Shown here: piece by piece, positions 9,514 to 17,085 of the stretch
Position numbering within the stretch: the first letter of the stretch is position 1
Layout: every line of letters begins with the position of its first letter
DNA from: Oxalobacteraceae bacterium
GTDB lineage: Bacteria; Pseudomonadota; Gammaproteobacteria; Burkholderiales; Burkholderiaceae_D
DNA: 35,716 nt
Direction of reading: 5' to 3'
Assembly: GCA_947454305.1 (NCBI GenBank)
Contig: CANGJE010000020.1
Coordinates: forward strand, 1 to 35,716
Position numbers and translations under genes: made by a program
The notes under the pieces: model-generated
The model's input: the letters and a program-made list of their open reading frames with translations, nothing else
Databases searched by the model: none
What the model was told of the DNA's origin: nothing

Positions 9514-9584
9514 TCGTTTTTCCGGCGCCGTGACATGCGTCCGGAGTGGCTGACTAAGTCGAAACGACGTAACAGTGTTTCATA

Positions 9585-9660
9585 GGGTGCTTAGCTCAGT
9601 TGGTAGAGCGGCGCCCTTACAAGGCGTAGGTCGGGAGTTCGAGCCTCTCAGCACCCACCA
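9585..9660 (+). tRNA. tRNA-Val (anticodon UAC)
   Basis: 76-nt tRNA with encoded CCA. Acceptor stem GGGTGCT (9585-9591) pairs with AGCACCC (9650-9656); discriminator A, CCA at 9658-9660. D-arm TAGCTCAGTTGGTAGAGC, anticodon stem GCGCC/GGCGT around loop CTTACAA with UAC at 9618-9620, and T-loop GTTCGAG. It lies 71 nt after hupB and 30 nt before tRNA-Asp. Confidence 0.97.
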
Positions 9661-9690
9661 ACTAGTCACCACGATGTTTTTGCAGTTTTA

Positions 9691-9767
9691 GGAGTGGTAG
9701 TTCAGTCGGTTAGAATACCGGCCTGTCACGCCGGGGGTCGCGGGTTCGAGTCCCGTCCACTCCGCCA
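9691..9767 (+). tRNA. tRNA-Asp (anticodon GUC)
   Basis: 77-nt tRNA with encoded CCA. Acceptor stem GGAGTGG (9691-9697) pairs with CCACTCC (9757-9763); discriminator G at 9764 (the Asp identity base), CCA at 9765-9767. Anticodon loop CTGTCAC with GUC at 9725-9727, T-arm GGGTTCGAGTCCC. It is followed by an intrinsic terminator, so it is the last gene of the hupB/tRNA unit. Confidence 0.97.
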
Positions 9768-9776
9768 AACCCGAAA

Positions 9777-9806
9777 AAGGCGAACTTCTAGTTCGCCTTT
9801 TTTTTT
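9777..9806 (+). terminator. Intrinsic terminator after tRNA-Asp
   Basis: Perfect 9-bp stem AAGGCGAAC (9777-9785) / GTTCGCCTT (9791-9799) with a 5-nt loop and a run of T to 9806. Separates the tRNAs from ppiD. Confidence 0.9.
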
Positions 9807-9939
9807 ACTAGAACGATAAAGCGTCATTAGCCAAGAACCGCTAGGCAGAAGTAATTTTTTTGTCTAGTTCATGCTTGCTTAGTTTGTTTAAAAAGTCCAC
9901 TACATAAAGTGGGCTGGAGACCTTCGACGAGTACCTGCC

Positions 9940-11871
9940 ATGCTTGAGTTTATTCGTACCCACCAGCGTTTGATGCAATTCATTCTGCTGCTGATCATTT
10001 TCCCTTCGTTCGCATTTTTTGGAATTGAAAGCTATTTGCGCATGAGCGACAAAGAGCCTCCCGTGGCCAAAGTCGCCGGACAAAATATCACCCAGCGTGA
10101 ATGGGATGCTGCTCAAGCTCGGCAAATAGAACGTTTCAAACAAGTCTTTGGTGAGCAGTTCAACCAAAACATGTTCGATTCGCCGGAGGCTCGTCAAGGC
10201 GTGTTAGAAAATTTATTAGCTCAACGTGCCATGTCTGCGCACGTGGTTGAAAATCATTTGACGGTATCTAACGATACCCTTAGAAACACCATCGCTGAAA
10301 TTCCTGGCCTTAAAAATCCAGATGGCCAATTTGATAAGCAGCGTTATCAGCAGCTCTTAGCAGCGCAAGGATTAACCCCTGAAAAATTTGAAGCCGGTCT
10401 TCGCCATGATCTGGCTGTGCAACAAATCAATGCCGTGGTTCAGGGCACCGCGTTTTCACCCAAATCGGTTGTGTCTCGCGTATCGTCTTTAAATCAACAG
10501 GCACGCGAAGTTCAAGAATTAGTCTTGACGTTGCAGTCGTTCCGCTCGCAGGTAAAAATTACTGATGCGATGGCTGAAGAGTATTACAAGCAGCATCCGG
10601 CACAATTCGAGCTGCCTGAGACAGTTAAAGTAGAAGTCGTTGTATTTAACCCTGATGTTGTTGAGGCACGCATTGTGGTGAGCGACGCGGACATTAAAGC
10701 CTATTACGACCAAAATTTAACGCGTTACAAGACTGATGAGCAGCGTCGTGCCAGCCATATTTTGATCGCGGCGGGTAAAGATGCCCCAGCTGCGGACAAA
10801 GCAGCAGCAAAAGCCAAGGCAGAGAAAATTCTCGCTCAGTTACGTAAGAGCCCGAATGACTTCGCTAAACTTGCTAAAGAAAATTCTCAAGATCCTGGTT
10901 CGGCTGAACGTGGTGGCGATCTTGATTTTTTTGGCAAAGGCATGATGGTTAAACCTTTTGAAGAAGCCGCTTACGCTTTAAAAGAAGGTGAGATCAGTGA
11001 TGTTGTGCAATCCGATTTTGGTTTCCACATTATTCGTTTGACCGCTTTAAAAGCAGCGACTACACGTTCTTTATCCGAAGTTAAGGCCAACATCACCGAT
11101 GAAATTCGTCGTCAACAAGTTGGGAAAAAATATTCTGAGATGGCGGAAATTTTCACCAACATGGTCTACGAACAGCCTGATAGCTTGAAGCCTGTCGCCG
11201 AAAAGCTAGGTTTGAAAATAGAAACGATTACTGGTTTAACACGTAAGCCCAGCACGGCATACCCAAAAACGGCAGCCTACAATCAGCCTAAATTTTTAAG
11301 TGCTATTTTTTCGGATGAGGCCACCAAAAATAAGCGCAATACAGAAGCCATTGAAGTCGGCCCTCGCTTTTTGATTGCTGGTCATGTCGTTGAATACAAG
11401 CCGGTGACGCATAGTCCGCTGGCACAAGTCCGGCAGCAGGTGGAAGAATCCATCATGTTGCTGGAAACAGAAAAACTTGCTTTGAAATCAGGCGAGGCTA
11501 AGCTAGCTGAATTACGTAATGGCGGTACTGCAGAGTTCTCTGCTGCTAAAGCGATATCGCGTAACAATAATTCGAGTACGCCACCTCCCGCTGTGTATGC
11601 CATCATGAAGGCAGACGTAAATAAACTGCCAGCCTATGTGGGTGTCAATCTGGGGGGTATGGGCTATCGTATTTTCCGTATCAATAAAATTGTCGAACAG
11701 CCTGCTGATGAGGCCAGTGCCAAATCCGAAGAGCAGCAAGTCAATGAATTTTTAGCGGCCCAAGAAATGGCGGCGTATTTAGGCGTGATCAAAAAACGCG
11801 CTAATGCAGAAATTCTGAAACCTGCCGCTTTGGCAAAAGCAAAACCTGCTGCCGCACCGGTCAAGCAATAA
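9940..11871 (+). CDS. ppiD: Membrane-anchored periplasmic folding factor PpiD (SurA-N/parvulin)
   Basis: Inner-membrane-anchored periplasmic chaperone found near the Sec translocon. 643 residues. A short cytoplasmic N-terminus (MLEFIRTHQRLM) is followed by one membrane segment at about residues 13-31 and a SurA-N-like chaperone region. One parvulin domain at about 265-370 carries the family signatures RASHILI, DPGSAERGGDLDFFGKG and FGFHIIRL. A C-terminal region follows, with an Ala/Lys/Pro-rich tail. The parvulin core looks complete, though E. coli PpiD is considered a poor isomerase. No strong ribosome-binding site is seen upstream of the ATG at 9940. It closes the plus-strand quality-control block and converges with mnmH across a 38-nt gap. 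Confidence 0.95.
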   Translation: MLEFIRTHQRLMQFILLLIIFPSFAFFGIESYLRMSDKEPPVAKVAGQNITQREWDAAQARQIERFKQVFGEQFNQNMFDSPEARQGVLENLLAQRAMSAHVVENHLTVSNDTLRNTIAEIPGLKNPDGQFDKQRYQQLLAAQGLTPEKFEAGLRHDLAVQQINAVVQGTAFSPKSVVSRVSSLNQQAREVQELVLTLQSFRSQVKITDAMAEEYYKQHPAQFELPETVKVEVVVFNPDVVEARIVVSDADIKAYYDQNLTRYKTDEQRRASHILIAAGKDAPAADKAAAKAKAEKILAQLRKSPNDFAKLAKENSQDPGSAERGGDLDFFGKGMMVKPFEEAAYALKEGEISDVVQSDFGFHIIRLTALKAATTRSLSEVKANITDEIRRQQVGKKYSEMAEIFTNMVYEQPDSLKPVAEKLGLKIETITGLTRKPSTAYPKTAAYNQPKFLSAIFSDEATKNKRNTEAIEVGPRFLIAGHVVEYKPVTHSPLAQVRQQVEESIMLLETEKLALKSGEAKLAELRNGGTAEFSAAKAISRNNNSSTPPPAVYAIMKADVNKLPAYVGVNLGGMGYRIFRINKIVEQPADEASAKSEEQQVNEFLAAQEMAAYLGVIKKRANAEILKPAALAKAKPAAAPVKQ

Positions 11872-11909
11872 GCAGTAACGTCCTAGCGAGAACGGCTCGC
11901 CAGATCGGC

Positions 11910-12965
11910 TTATTGCATGATCTGGCGCGCGGCCTCCTCAAATGCGGCGACTGAAATATCGGGCAGAGTAACCACCATCCCTTTAGCGTAGTTCTTGAAA
12001 TTTCTCTCTATCGATTTTAGATAGGCTGGATCGTAGTGCTCCACTAGTAGTGATTCGACCAGTGTGCCAATCTCACGAGATTGCGCGAGGGACTGCCATT
12101 GCCGCATTTTCGTATGGCCGTGCAGCGGCGTTAGGTGGGACAAAAGAACCATCAGTTGCTCGGTATCGCGACTTAGGTGTGGATAATCTTCTAGCAGGAG
12201 TTTGACGCGTTCACTGGTATCAAGAGTCAGCCGTATACACTCCGAAGAGCGAATTTTTTCCATCAGCAGTTCAGGCACACGCAAGTTACCTATTTTTTTA
12301 CTCTCTGACTCAACCCATATGATTTGATCGGGTGAGCAGCCACGAAGCACATTCCAAATGCGGCTTTCAAAGAGTTTTTGAGAAGGTTGCTCTTCGTCGG
12401 GTAATCCACCGAGCACAGAGCCGCGATGAGCGGCGAGTTTTTCCAAGTCGAGTACTTGCGCGCCGGCTTTCGCTAAATTGCTGAGCAAGCGGCTTTTGCC
12501 GCTTCCGGTGGTGCCGCAAATAACCCTAAATTGACTTTGATTTGCTAACGCATCGAGCTGTTTAATAACTTCTTGCCGATACTCACGATACCCACCTTCT
12601 AGTTGCATAGCTGGCCAGCCAATTTTTGCAAGTATGTGAGCCATAGAGCCGCTACGGTTGCCACCGCGCCAGCAATAAATCAACGGTCGCCATTCACGAG
12701 GTTTTTCAAGAAAAGTGTTTTGCAAATGCTCGGCAATATTTTTTGCCACGAGTGCTGCGCCGATTTTCTTTGCTTCAAACGCGCTAGTCTGTTTATAGAG
12801 AGTGCCGACTCGGATTCGTTCGTCGTTATTCAAAACAGGGCAGTTGATGGCTCCGGGGATGTGGTCGAGTGCAAATTCTGCTTCAGAACGCACGTCGATA
12901 ATGCTGTCATAGGCCGCTAGATCAGACAGTAATTCTGCTCCGCTTACAAGTGAAGGGTATTTCAT
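11910..12965 (-). CDS. mnmH: tRNA 2-selenouridine synthase (selenophosphate-dependent)
   Basis: Converts 2-thiouridine at the wobble position of Lys, Glu and Gln tRNAs to 2-selenouridine via a geranylated intermediate, using selenophosphate from SelD. 351 residues. The N-terminal rhodanese domain runs to about residue 130 with catalytic Cys98 in CWRGGNRSG, the diagnostic MnmH version of the rhodanese loop. A P-loop GTTGSGKS follows at 151-158. The rhodanese-plus-P-loop combination makes the call firm. Its start lies 24 nt after the tesA stop on the same strand, so tesA-mnmH is probably one operon. A hairpin CCAGATC/GATCTGG (11900-11925) spans its stop codon. The gene implies that the cell makes selenophosphate, although no selD is present in this window. 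Confidence 0.95.
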   Translation of the reverse strand: MKYPSLVSGAELLSDLAAYDSIIDVRSEAEFALDHIPGAINCPVLNNDERIRVGTLYKQTSAFEAKKIGAALVAKNIAEHLQNTFLEKPREWRPLIYCWRGGNRSGSMAHILAKIGWPAMQLEGGYREYRQEVIKQLDALANQSQFRVICGTTGSGKSRLLSNLAKAGAQVLDLEKLAAHRGSVLGGLPDEEQPSQKLFESRIWNVLRGCSPDQIIWVESESKKIGNLRVPELLMEKIRSSECIRLTLDTSERVKLLLEDYPHLSRDTEQLMVLLSHLTPLHGHTKMRQWQSLAQSREIGTLVESLLVEHYDPAYLKSIERNFKNYAKGMVVTLPDISVAAFEEAARQIMQ

Positions 12966-12989
12966 GTTGATGCAGAGGCCCGTGAAGAT

Positions 12990-13628
12990 TTATTTAAGCA
13001 GTGGTTTGAGTACGGGCCACACATTGTCTAGCAATAGAGCTTGTGCACGTTGGTTGGGGTGAATTCGGTCCGGTTGAAAAAATTGTTCAACATCATCTAG
13101 CCCCTGCAAAAAAAACGGCACTAACTTCACTGATTTTTCGTGAGCTAATCCCTGATACATCGCCGCAAATCGTTTTGCGTAATCAATGCCATAGTTGGGA
13201 GGCATACGCATTCCCAACAACACAACCTGGGCCCCTGCATTTGACGAAAGAGAAATTATTTCTCTTAAATTTGACTGAGTCGCTGCCAGCGACAGGCCAC
13301 GCAAGCCATCATTGCCACCCAATTCGATAATGACCAAGTTGGGCTTGTTTTGTGCTATCAGAGCGGGCAGTCGTGTTTTACCGCCTGCGCTAGTTTCACC
13401 ACTAATGCTGGCATTAATCACGGTTGCGTTGATTTTTTCTGATTGCAGTTGCTTATCAAGCAGGCTGACCCAGCCACTACCTCTGGGTAGGCCGTATTCA
13501 GCCGATAAGCTATCGCCAAGCACGAGCAGAGTTTTTGCTGCAGAATGTGCAGGTGGCGCGGTGATCAGCAGAGTGCTGACAATTGCGAAAAGTAGATTTT
13601 TTAAAAGATTGCCTAGTCGATTCTGCAT
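12990..13628 (-). CDS. tesA: Periplasmic SGNH hydrolase (arylesterase / acyl-CoA thioesterase I / lysophospholipase L1)
   Basis: Broad-specificity ester/thioester hydrolase of the GDSL/SGNH family, exported to the periplasm. Start taken at 13628 (MQNRLGNLLKNLLF, 212 residues): it has a good ribosome-binding site AGGGAG about 9 nt upstream and gives a signal peptide ending near AHSAAKT; a longer upstream frame would run through the neighbouring gene. The blocks are visible: Ser40 in LVLGDSLSAEYGL, block II SGETS (77-81), block III GGND (104-107) with Asn106, and block V DRIHPN with Asp187 and His190. The start codon shares bases with the start of the divergent ATPase gene, the same tesA/ybbA pairing as in E. 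coli. Confidence 0.93.
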   Translation of the reverse strand: MQNRLGNLLKNLLFAIVSTLLITAPPAHSAAKTLLVLGDSLSAEYGLPRGSGWVSLLDKQLQSEKINATVINASISGETSAGGKTRLPALIAQNKPNLVIIELGGNDGLRGLSLAATQSNLREIISLSSNAGAQVVLLGMRMPPNYGIDYAKRFAAMYQGLAHEKSVKLVPFFLQGLDDVEQFFQPDRIHPNQRAQALLLDNVWPVLKPLLK

Positions 13629-14322
13629 GTCTGAAAACTCCCTGACACTTAACTTGATCGAGGTTACTGGACTGACCAAAAAAGTCACAGACTCCAGTGG
13701 TGAACTGACGATCTTGAATGACATCCATTTTACCGTGCGTTCCGGCGCAACGTTGGCGCTGATGGGAGCCTCCGGCTCGGGTAAGTCTACTCTGCTTGGT
13801 TTGCTGGCTGGATTGGATACGCCCAGTTCAGGGCAGGTGCTAGTGAATGGGATCGATCTGTATGCGCTGGACGAAGATGGTCGTGCAGCAATGAGAAAAT
13901 CGACCTTAGGATTTGTGTTCCAGTCATTTCAATTGTTGCCTCACTTAACGGCAGAAGAAAACGTCATGCTGCCGTTGGAATTGCGAGCGGATGCACAAGC
14001 GCGTCAAAAAGCTGAACACATGTTGTCGCGAGTAGGTCTGTCGCAGCGGTTGAATCATTATCCAAAATTTATGTCGGGTGGAGAGCAACAACGCGTTGCG
14101 TTGGCGCGGGCTTTTGTGACCGAACCTAAATTACTACTCGCGGATGAGCCTACGGGTAGCTTGGACGCTGCTACTGGTGAGGCCGTCATTGATTTAATGT
14201 TTGGACTTAATCGAGAGCAGGGATCGACCTTAGTGTTGGTGACACATGATCCGCTGATTGCGGCGCGCTGTTCTCGAACGCTAACGATTGCTGCCGGCCG
14301 TGTAGTGGCCGATACGCTTTAA
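13627..14322 (+). CDS. ybbA: ABC transporter ATP-binding protein, YbbA/LolD type, without adjacent permease
   Basis: Cytoplasmic ATPase of the LolD/MacB-like ABC family, which normally drives a MacB/FtsX-fold membrane partner. 231 residues from ATG 13627 (MSENSLTLNLIEVTGL); the open frame extends further upstream but only as antisense of tesA. Walker A GASGSGKST, Q-loop VFQSFQLLPHLTAEEN, signature MSGGEQQRVALARAF, Walker B LLLADEPTGSLD and switch His in LVTHDP are all intact. No ribosome-binding site is visible before the ATG, which could limit translation or mean a leaderless start. Its ATG shares CATG (13626-13629) with the tesA start and its stop shares TTAA (14319-14322) with the nnr stop. 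In E. coli the next gene is the ybbP permease; here none follows. Confidence 0.92.
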   Translation: MSENSLTLNLIEVTGLTKKVTDSSGELTILNDIHFTVRSGATLALMGASGSGKSTLLGLLAGLDTPSSGQVLVNGIDLYALDEDGRAAMRKSTLGFVFQSFQLLPHLTAEENVMLPLELRADAQARQKAEHMLSRVGLSQRLNHYPKFMSGGEQQRVALARAFVTEPKLLLADEPTGSLDAATGEAVIDLMFGLNREQGSTLVLVTHDPLIAARCSRTLTIAAGRVVADTL

Positions 14323-15848
14323 GCTGGAAGTAGTTGATTCAAACTTTTTCGCAGATAAGGTACTAGCTCAGGCGCAGTTATTCCTATCGGCCCTATGCCT
14401 CCATTAACCATGCAATCCGCTGCATGGCCATGAATCCACACTGCGGCGAGCGCCGCATCCCATGCAGGCCACTGCTGTGCCAGCAAAGAGCCGCACAGGC
14501 CAGCCAATACATCACCCGTACCGGCCGTTGCTAATGCAGGATTACCGGTCGTGTTGATAACGATAGAGTGATCAGCGTTATTGTAGTTGGCAATAACGGT
14601 TCCCGAACCTTTTACGATCACCACGGATTGAAATTTACTCGCTAATTTTTTAGCAGCGTCCAATCTATCTTTTTGAATTTCTTCAACAGGCATTTCTAAT
14701 AGTCTTGCTGCTTCCAGCGGATGAGGTGTCAACAGCGTCGCTGCACGACGCTGAATTAAACGTTGTTGTAAACCGGGCTCCACTGCCAGTAGATTCAATG
14801 CATCCGCATCGATTACCAAATCCAAGTCAGTTGAGAGCATGCGTGCTAAGAGATCATGGGCTTCTCTCGACATACCCATGCCGGGTCCGACGACGATGGC
14901 GCCGCGTGTTGGGTTTAGTGAATGTGCCGATCGACACATCAGTTCCAGATGCACGGGATCAAAAGGCGGTGCAGTATCTAAAAAACCGGCAAATACGCGG
15001 CCCGCTCCCGTCATCGCGCCGGCACGTGCGGCCAGTAGTACCGCCCCCGTCATACCGCTGGCGCCGCCCATCACGAATAAGTCGCCATGACTGCCTTTAT
15101 GCGATGCATGGGCACGTGGGTGCATCGATGAACTAAACAATGCGGGTCGATTCAGCTCTGCCACAGGCAATCCATACAGACTGTGCGAAATATCCAAGTC
15201 ATTGACTATGACCGCGCCGGCGTAATCACGTCCATGCAGCGTATGCAATCCCGGTTTGTTAGCGATGAAGCTAATCGTGATGCTCGCTTTGACCGCGACG
15301 CCATCTGGGCCCACCAGACTGCCGTCATCAGCGTTGAGTCCACTTGGAACATCGATCGCCAGAACCGGACACGATAAATTGTTTAAGTAATTAATCAGTG
15401 CACGAAACTCTCCTTGCACTGCTCGCGTGAGGCCTATGCCAAACAAGCCATCGATGACGAGATCCCATTGTTGATTGTTCAGCAGATCACTGAATTCGAT
15501 ATGCGAAATAAGCTTGCTCTTAGCGTTAACTAAGGCAGTTTTTGCATCGGGAGATAAATCACCGGGAGCGACAGGCATAACGATGGAGACAGGTACGCCA
15601 TATTTTGTCAGTTCCAGAGCGGATACAAGCGCATCGCCGCCATTATTGCCGGGGCCAACAGCAATCAGTACGCGTCGATCAGAGGGGTCTTTGGGTAGCA
15701 GTGCAAGGGCGGCGTCTGCAACGGCTTTGCCAGCACGTTGCATTAAGGTTCCCGCAGGAAGGTGGTCGAGTGCCGCTTGCTCTATCGCTCGTATCTGAGC
15801 GACGGTGTATAGATCAGTATGTTGCGCATCAGCGCATGCGATCGCCAT
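14319..15848 (-). CDS. nnr: Bifunctional NAD(P)H-hydrate epimerase / ADP-dependent NAD(P)H-hydrate dehydratase
   Basis: Repairs hydrated NADH and NADPH: the N-terminal half interconverts the R and S epimers and the C-terminal half dehydrates the S form using ADP. 509 residues, normal for the fused enzyme. The YjeF-N domain (about 15-215) shows GPGNNGGDALV and AIDVPSGLNADDG. The ribokinase-like C-terminal domain (about 235-500) shows SHKGSHGDLFVMGGASGM, VGPGMGM, LTPHPLEAARL and the active-site motif NPALATAGTGDVLAGL. Its first 20 nt overlap the end of the dadA-like gene upstream on the same strand, suggesting translational coupling; its stop overlaps that of the convergent ybbA. Confidence 0.95.
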   Translation of the reverse strand: MAIACADAQHTDLYTVAQIRAIEQAALDHLPAGTLMQRAGKAVADAALALLPKDPSDRRVLIAVGPGNNGGDALVSALELTKYGVPVSIVMPVAPGDLSPDAKTALVNAKSKLISHIEFSDLLNNQQWDLVIDGLFGIGLTRAVQGEFRALINYLNNLSCPVLAIDVPSGLNADDGSLVGPDGVAVKASITISFIANKPGLHTLHGRDYAGAVIVNDLDISHSLYGLPVAELNRPALFSSSMHPRAHASHKGSHGDLFVMGGASGMTGAVLLAARAGAMTGAGRVFAGFLDTAPPFDPVHLELMCRSAHSLNPTRGAIVVGPGMGMSREAHDLLARMLSTDLDLVIDADALNLLAVEPGLQQRLIQRRAATLLTPHPLEAARLLEMPVEEIQKDRLDAAKKLASKFQSVVIVKGSGTVIANYNNADHSIVINTTGNPALATAGTGDVLAGLCGSLLAQQWPAWDAALAAVWIHGHAADCMVNGGIGPIGITAPELVPYLRKSLNQLLPA

Positions 15849-17085
15849 AGCGGGTCAGAGTCAGGCCGTCGGTATCGATTTCGGTACGACGACCAGTAAT
15901 CATGTCAGCCATTAGTTTGCCACTGCCAGCAGCTAATGCCCATGCAGCAGATCCATGTCCGGTATTGACGAAAACGTTGGAATAGCGAGTTGGCCCTATC
16001 AGTGGCACGCCTTCGGGCAGCATCGCTGTGGGTGCACACCAAAAGCTTGCTGCACGATAGTTGGCTGCGTTTGGAAACCAGTCATCGGCAACTTTGACGA
16101 GTGTGTTTACCGCTTTGTGATGCAGATCGAGATTAGAAGAGCCTAGCTCGGCGCAACCGGCAATTCGAATGCGTTTGCCCAGTCGGGTCAAACCCACGCG
16201 ATAAGTATCATCGAATAAGGATGTTTGAGGTGCGAGTTCAAACTCTTGTATCGCCATCGACGCTGAATACACTTTTACCGGATAAATCGGCAAACTAATA
16301 CCCATCGTTTTAAGCAGCCGAACGCTGTCACTGCCCGCAGCAATAACTACAGCATCGACATCGACGTTACGTCCCTCGAGTTGCAGCGTGGTGCCACCTA
16401 GTTCAGGACGAATCGCTTGTATCTCACTGTTGAAATGAAATTCAACCCCAAGATCTTGTGACAGTGTTTTGAGTTGGCGCACAAACAGAGGGCAGTTACC
16501 TGCCCAGTCATCCGGTACATGCAGCGCTGAATGGAACGGTGTTTCTGTCGATAAGGCCGGCTCGAGCAAGCGAGCAGCGTCAGGATCGAGTAATTCATTG
16601 CGACTGCCAAACTCGCCGAGCAACTCCATATAGGGATGAGCCATCTCGAGTTCACGCGCGGTGCGAAACATGATCATCATACTATTGCGCTGCTGAAAAT
16701 CTAATTCGCGTGTCTGCACCAGATGCTGCATTAATTCTTGGCTGTAGCTTGCCAGGCGATATAAGCGTTGTTGATTTTGTTTGAATCGGGTGAGTGCCGA
16801 TTCCGACATCGAGCGTTTCAGCCAGCGCCACATGGCGGGCTCGAATCGCGCGCTGAATGCCAAGGGCGATTCAGGTCGAAACAGCATAGAAAAAATACGT
16901 GACGGGGCACCCGGTGTGGCCCACAAGCGAAGTCCAGAAGGACCCATTAAGTCGAGGTTACCAAAGCTAGCTTCTTGAGCCACGTTACCGTAGCGTTCAA
17001 ATAAAGCGACCTCGTGCCCGGCTTCTGCCAAGTAATACGCGGTGCTGACACCTACTACACCGCCACCGATTACAGCTAAGCGCAT
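15829..17085 (-). CDS. FAD-dependent D-amino acid dehydrogenase-like oxidoreductase (DadA family)
   Basis: Flavoprotein of the DAO/DadA family, which oxidises D-amino acids such as D-Ala to 2-oxo acids and passes electrons to the respiratory chain. 418 residues, close to DadA. The N-terminal dinucleotide-binding motif VIGGGVVGVSTAYYLAEAGH is followed by an acidic strand end FERYG; EASFGNLDLMGPSG and the Trp-rich FEPAMWRWLKRSM resemble the DadA N-terminal region. The C-terminal FAD motif is NTGHGSAAWALAAGSGKLMADMI, spanning the usual GH...W.L..GSG pattern. Start at ATG 17085 with GGAG 6 nt upstream. Exact substrate is uncertain: other DAO-family amine oxidases look alike, so no symbol is given. 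It is co-directional with, and overlaps, nnr. Confidence 0.87.
   Translation of the reverse strand: MRLAVIGGGVVGVSTAYYLAEAGHEVALFERYGNVAQEASFGNLDLMGPSGLRLWATPGAPSRIFSMLFRPESPLAFSARFEPAMWRWLKRSMSESALTRFKQNQQRLYRLASYSQELMQHLVQTRELDFQQRNSMMIMFRTARELEMAHPYMELLGEFGSRNELLDPDAARLLEPALSTETPFHSALHVPDDWAGNCPLFVRQLKTLSQDLGVEFHFNSEIQAIRPELGGTTLQLEGRNVDVDAVVIAAGSDSVRLLKTMGISLPIYPVKVYSASMAIQEFELAPQTSLFDDTYRVGLTRLGKRIRIAGCAELGSSNLDLHHKAVNTLVKVADDWFPNAANYRAASFWCAPTAMLPEGVPLIGPTRYSNVFVNTGHGSAAWALAAGSGKLMADMITGRRTEIDTDGLTLTRYGDRMR

Noticed and set aside
9521..9545. TCCGG/CCGGA inverted repeat after hupB as terminator
   Set aside because: Short stem with a 15-nt loop and no T run; more likely part of the spacer of a hupB-tRNA transcript.
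13312..13626. Longer N-terminus (about 105 extra residues) for the YbbA-type ATPase
   Set aside because: That stretch is the antisense of tesA, with low family resemblance; ABC ATPases of this type start close to the residues encoded at 13627.
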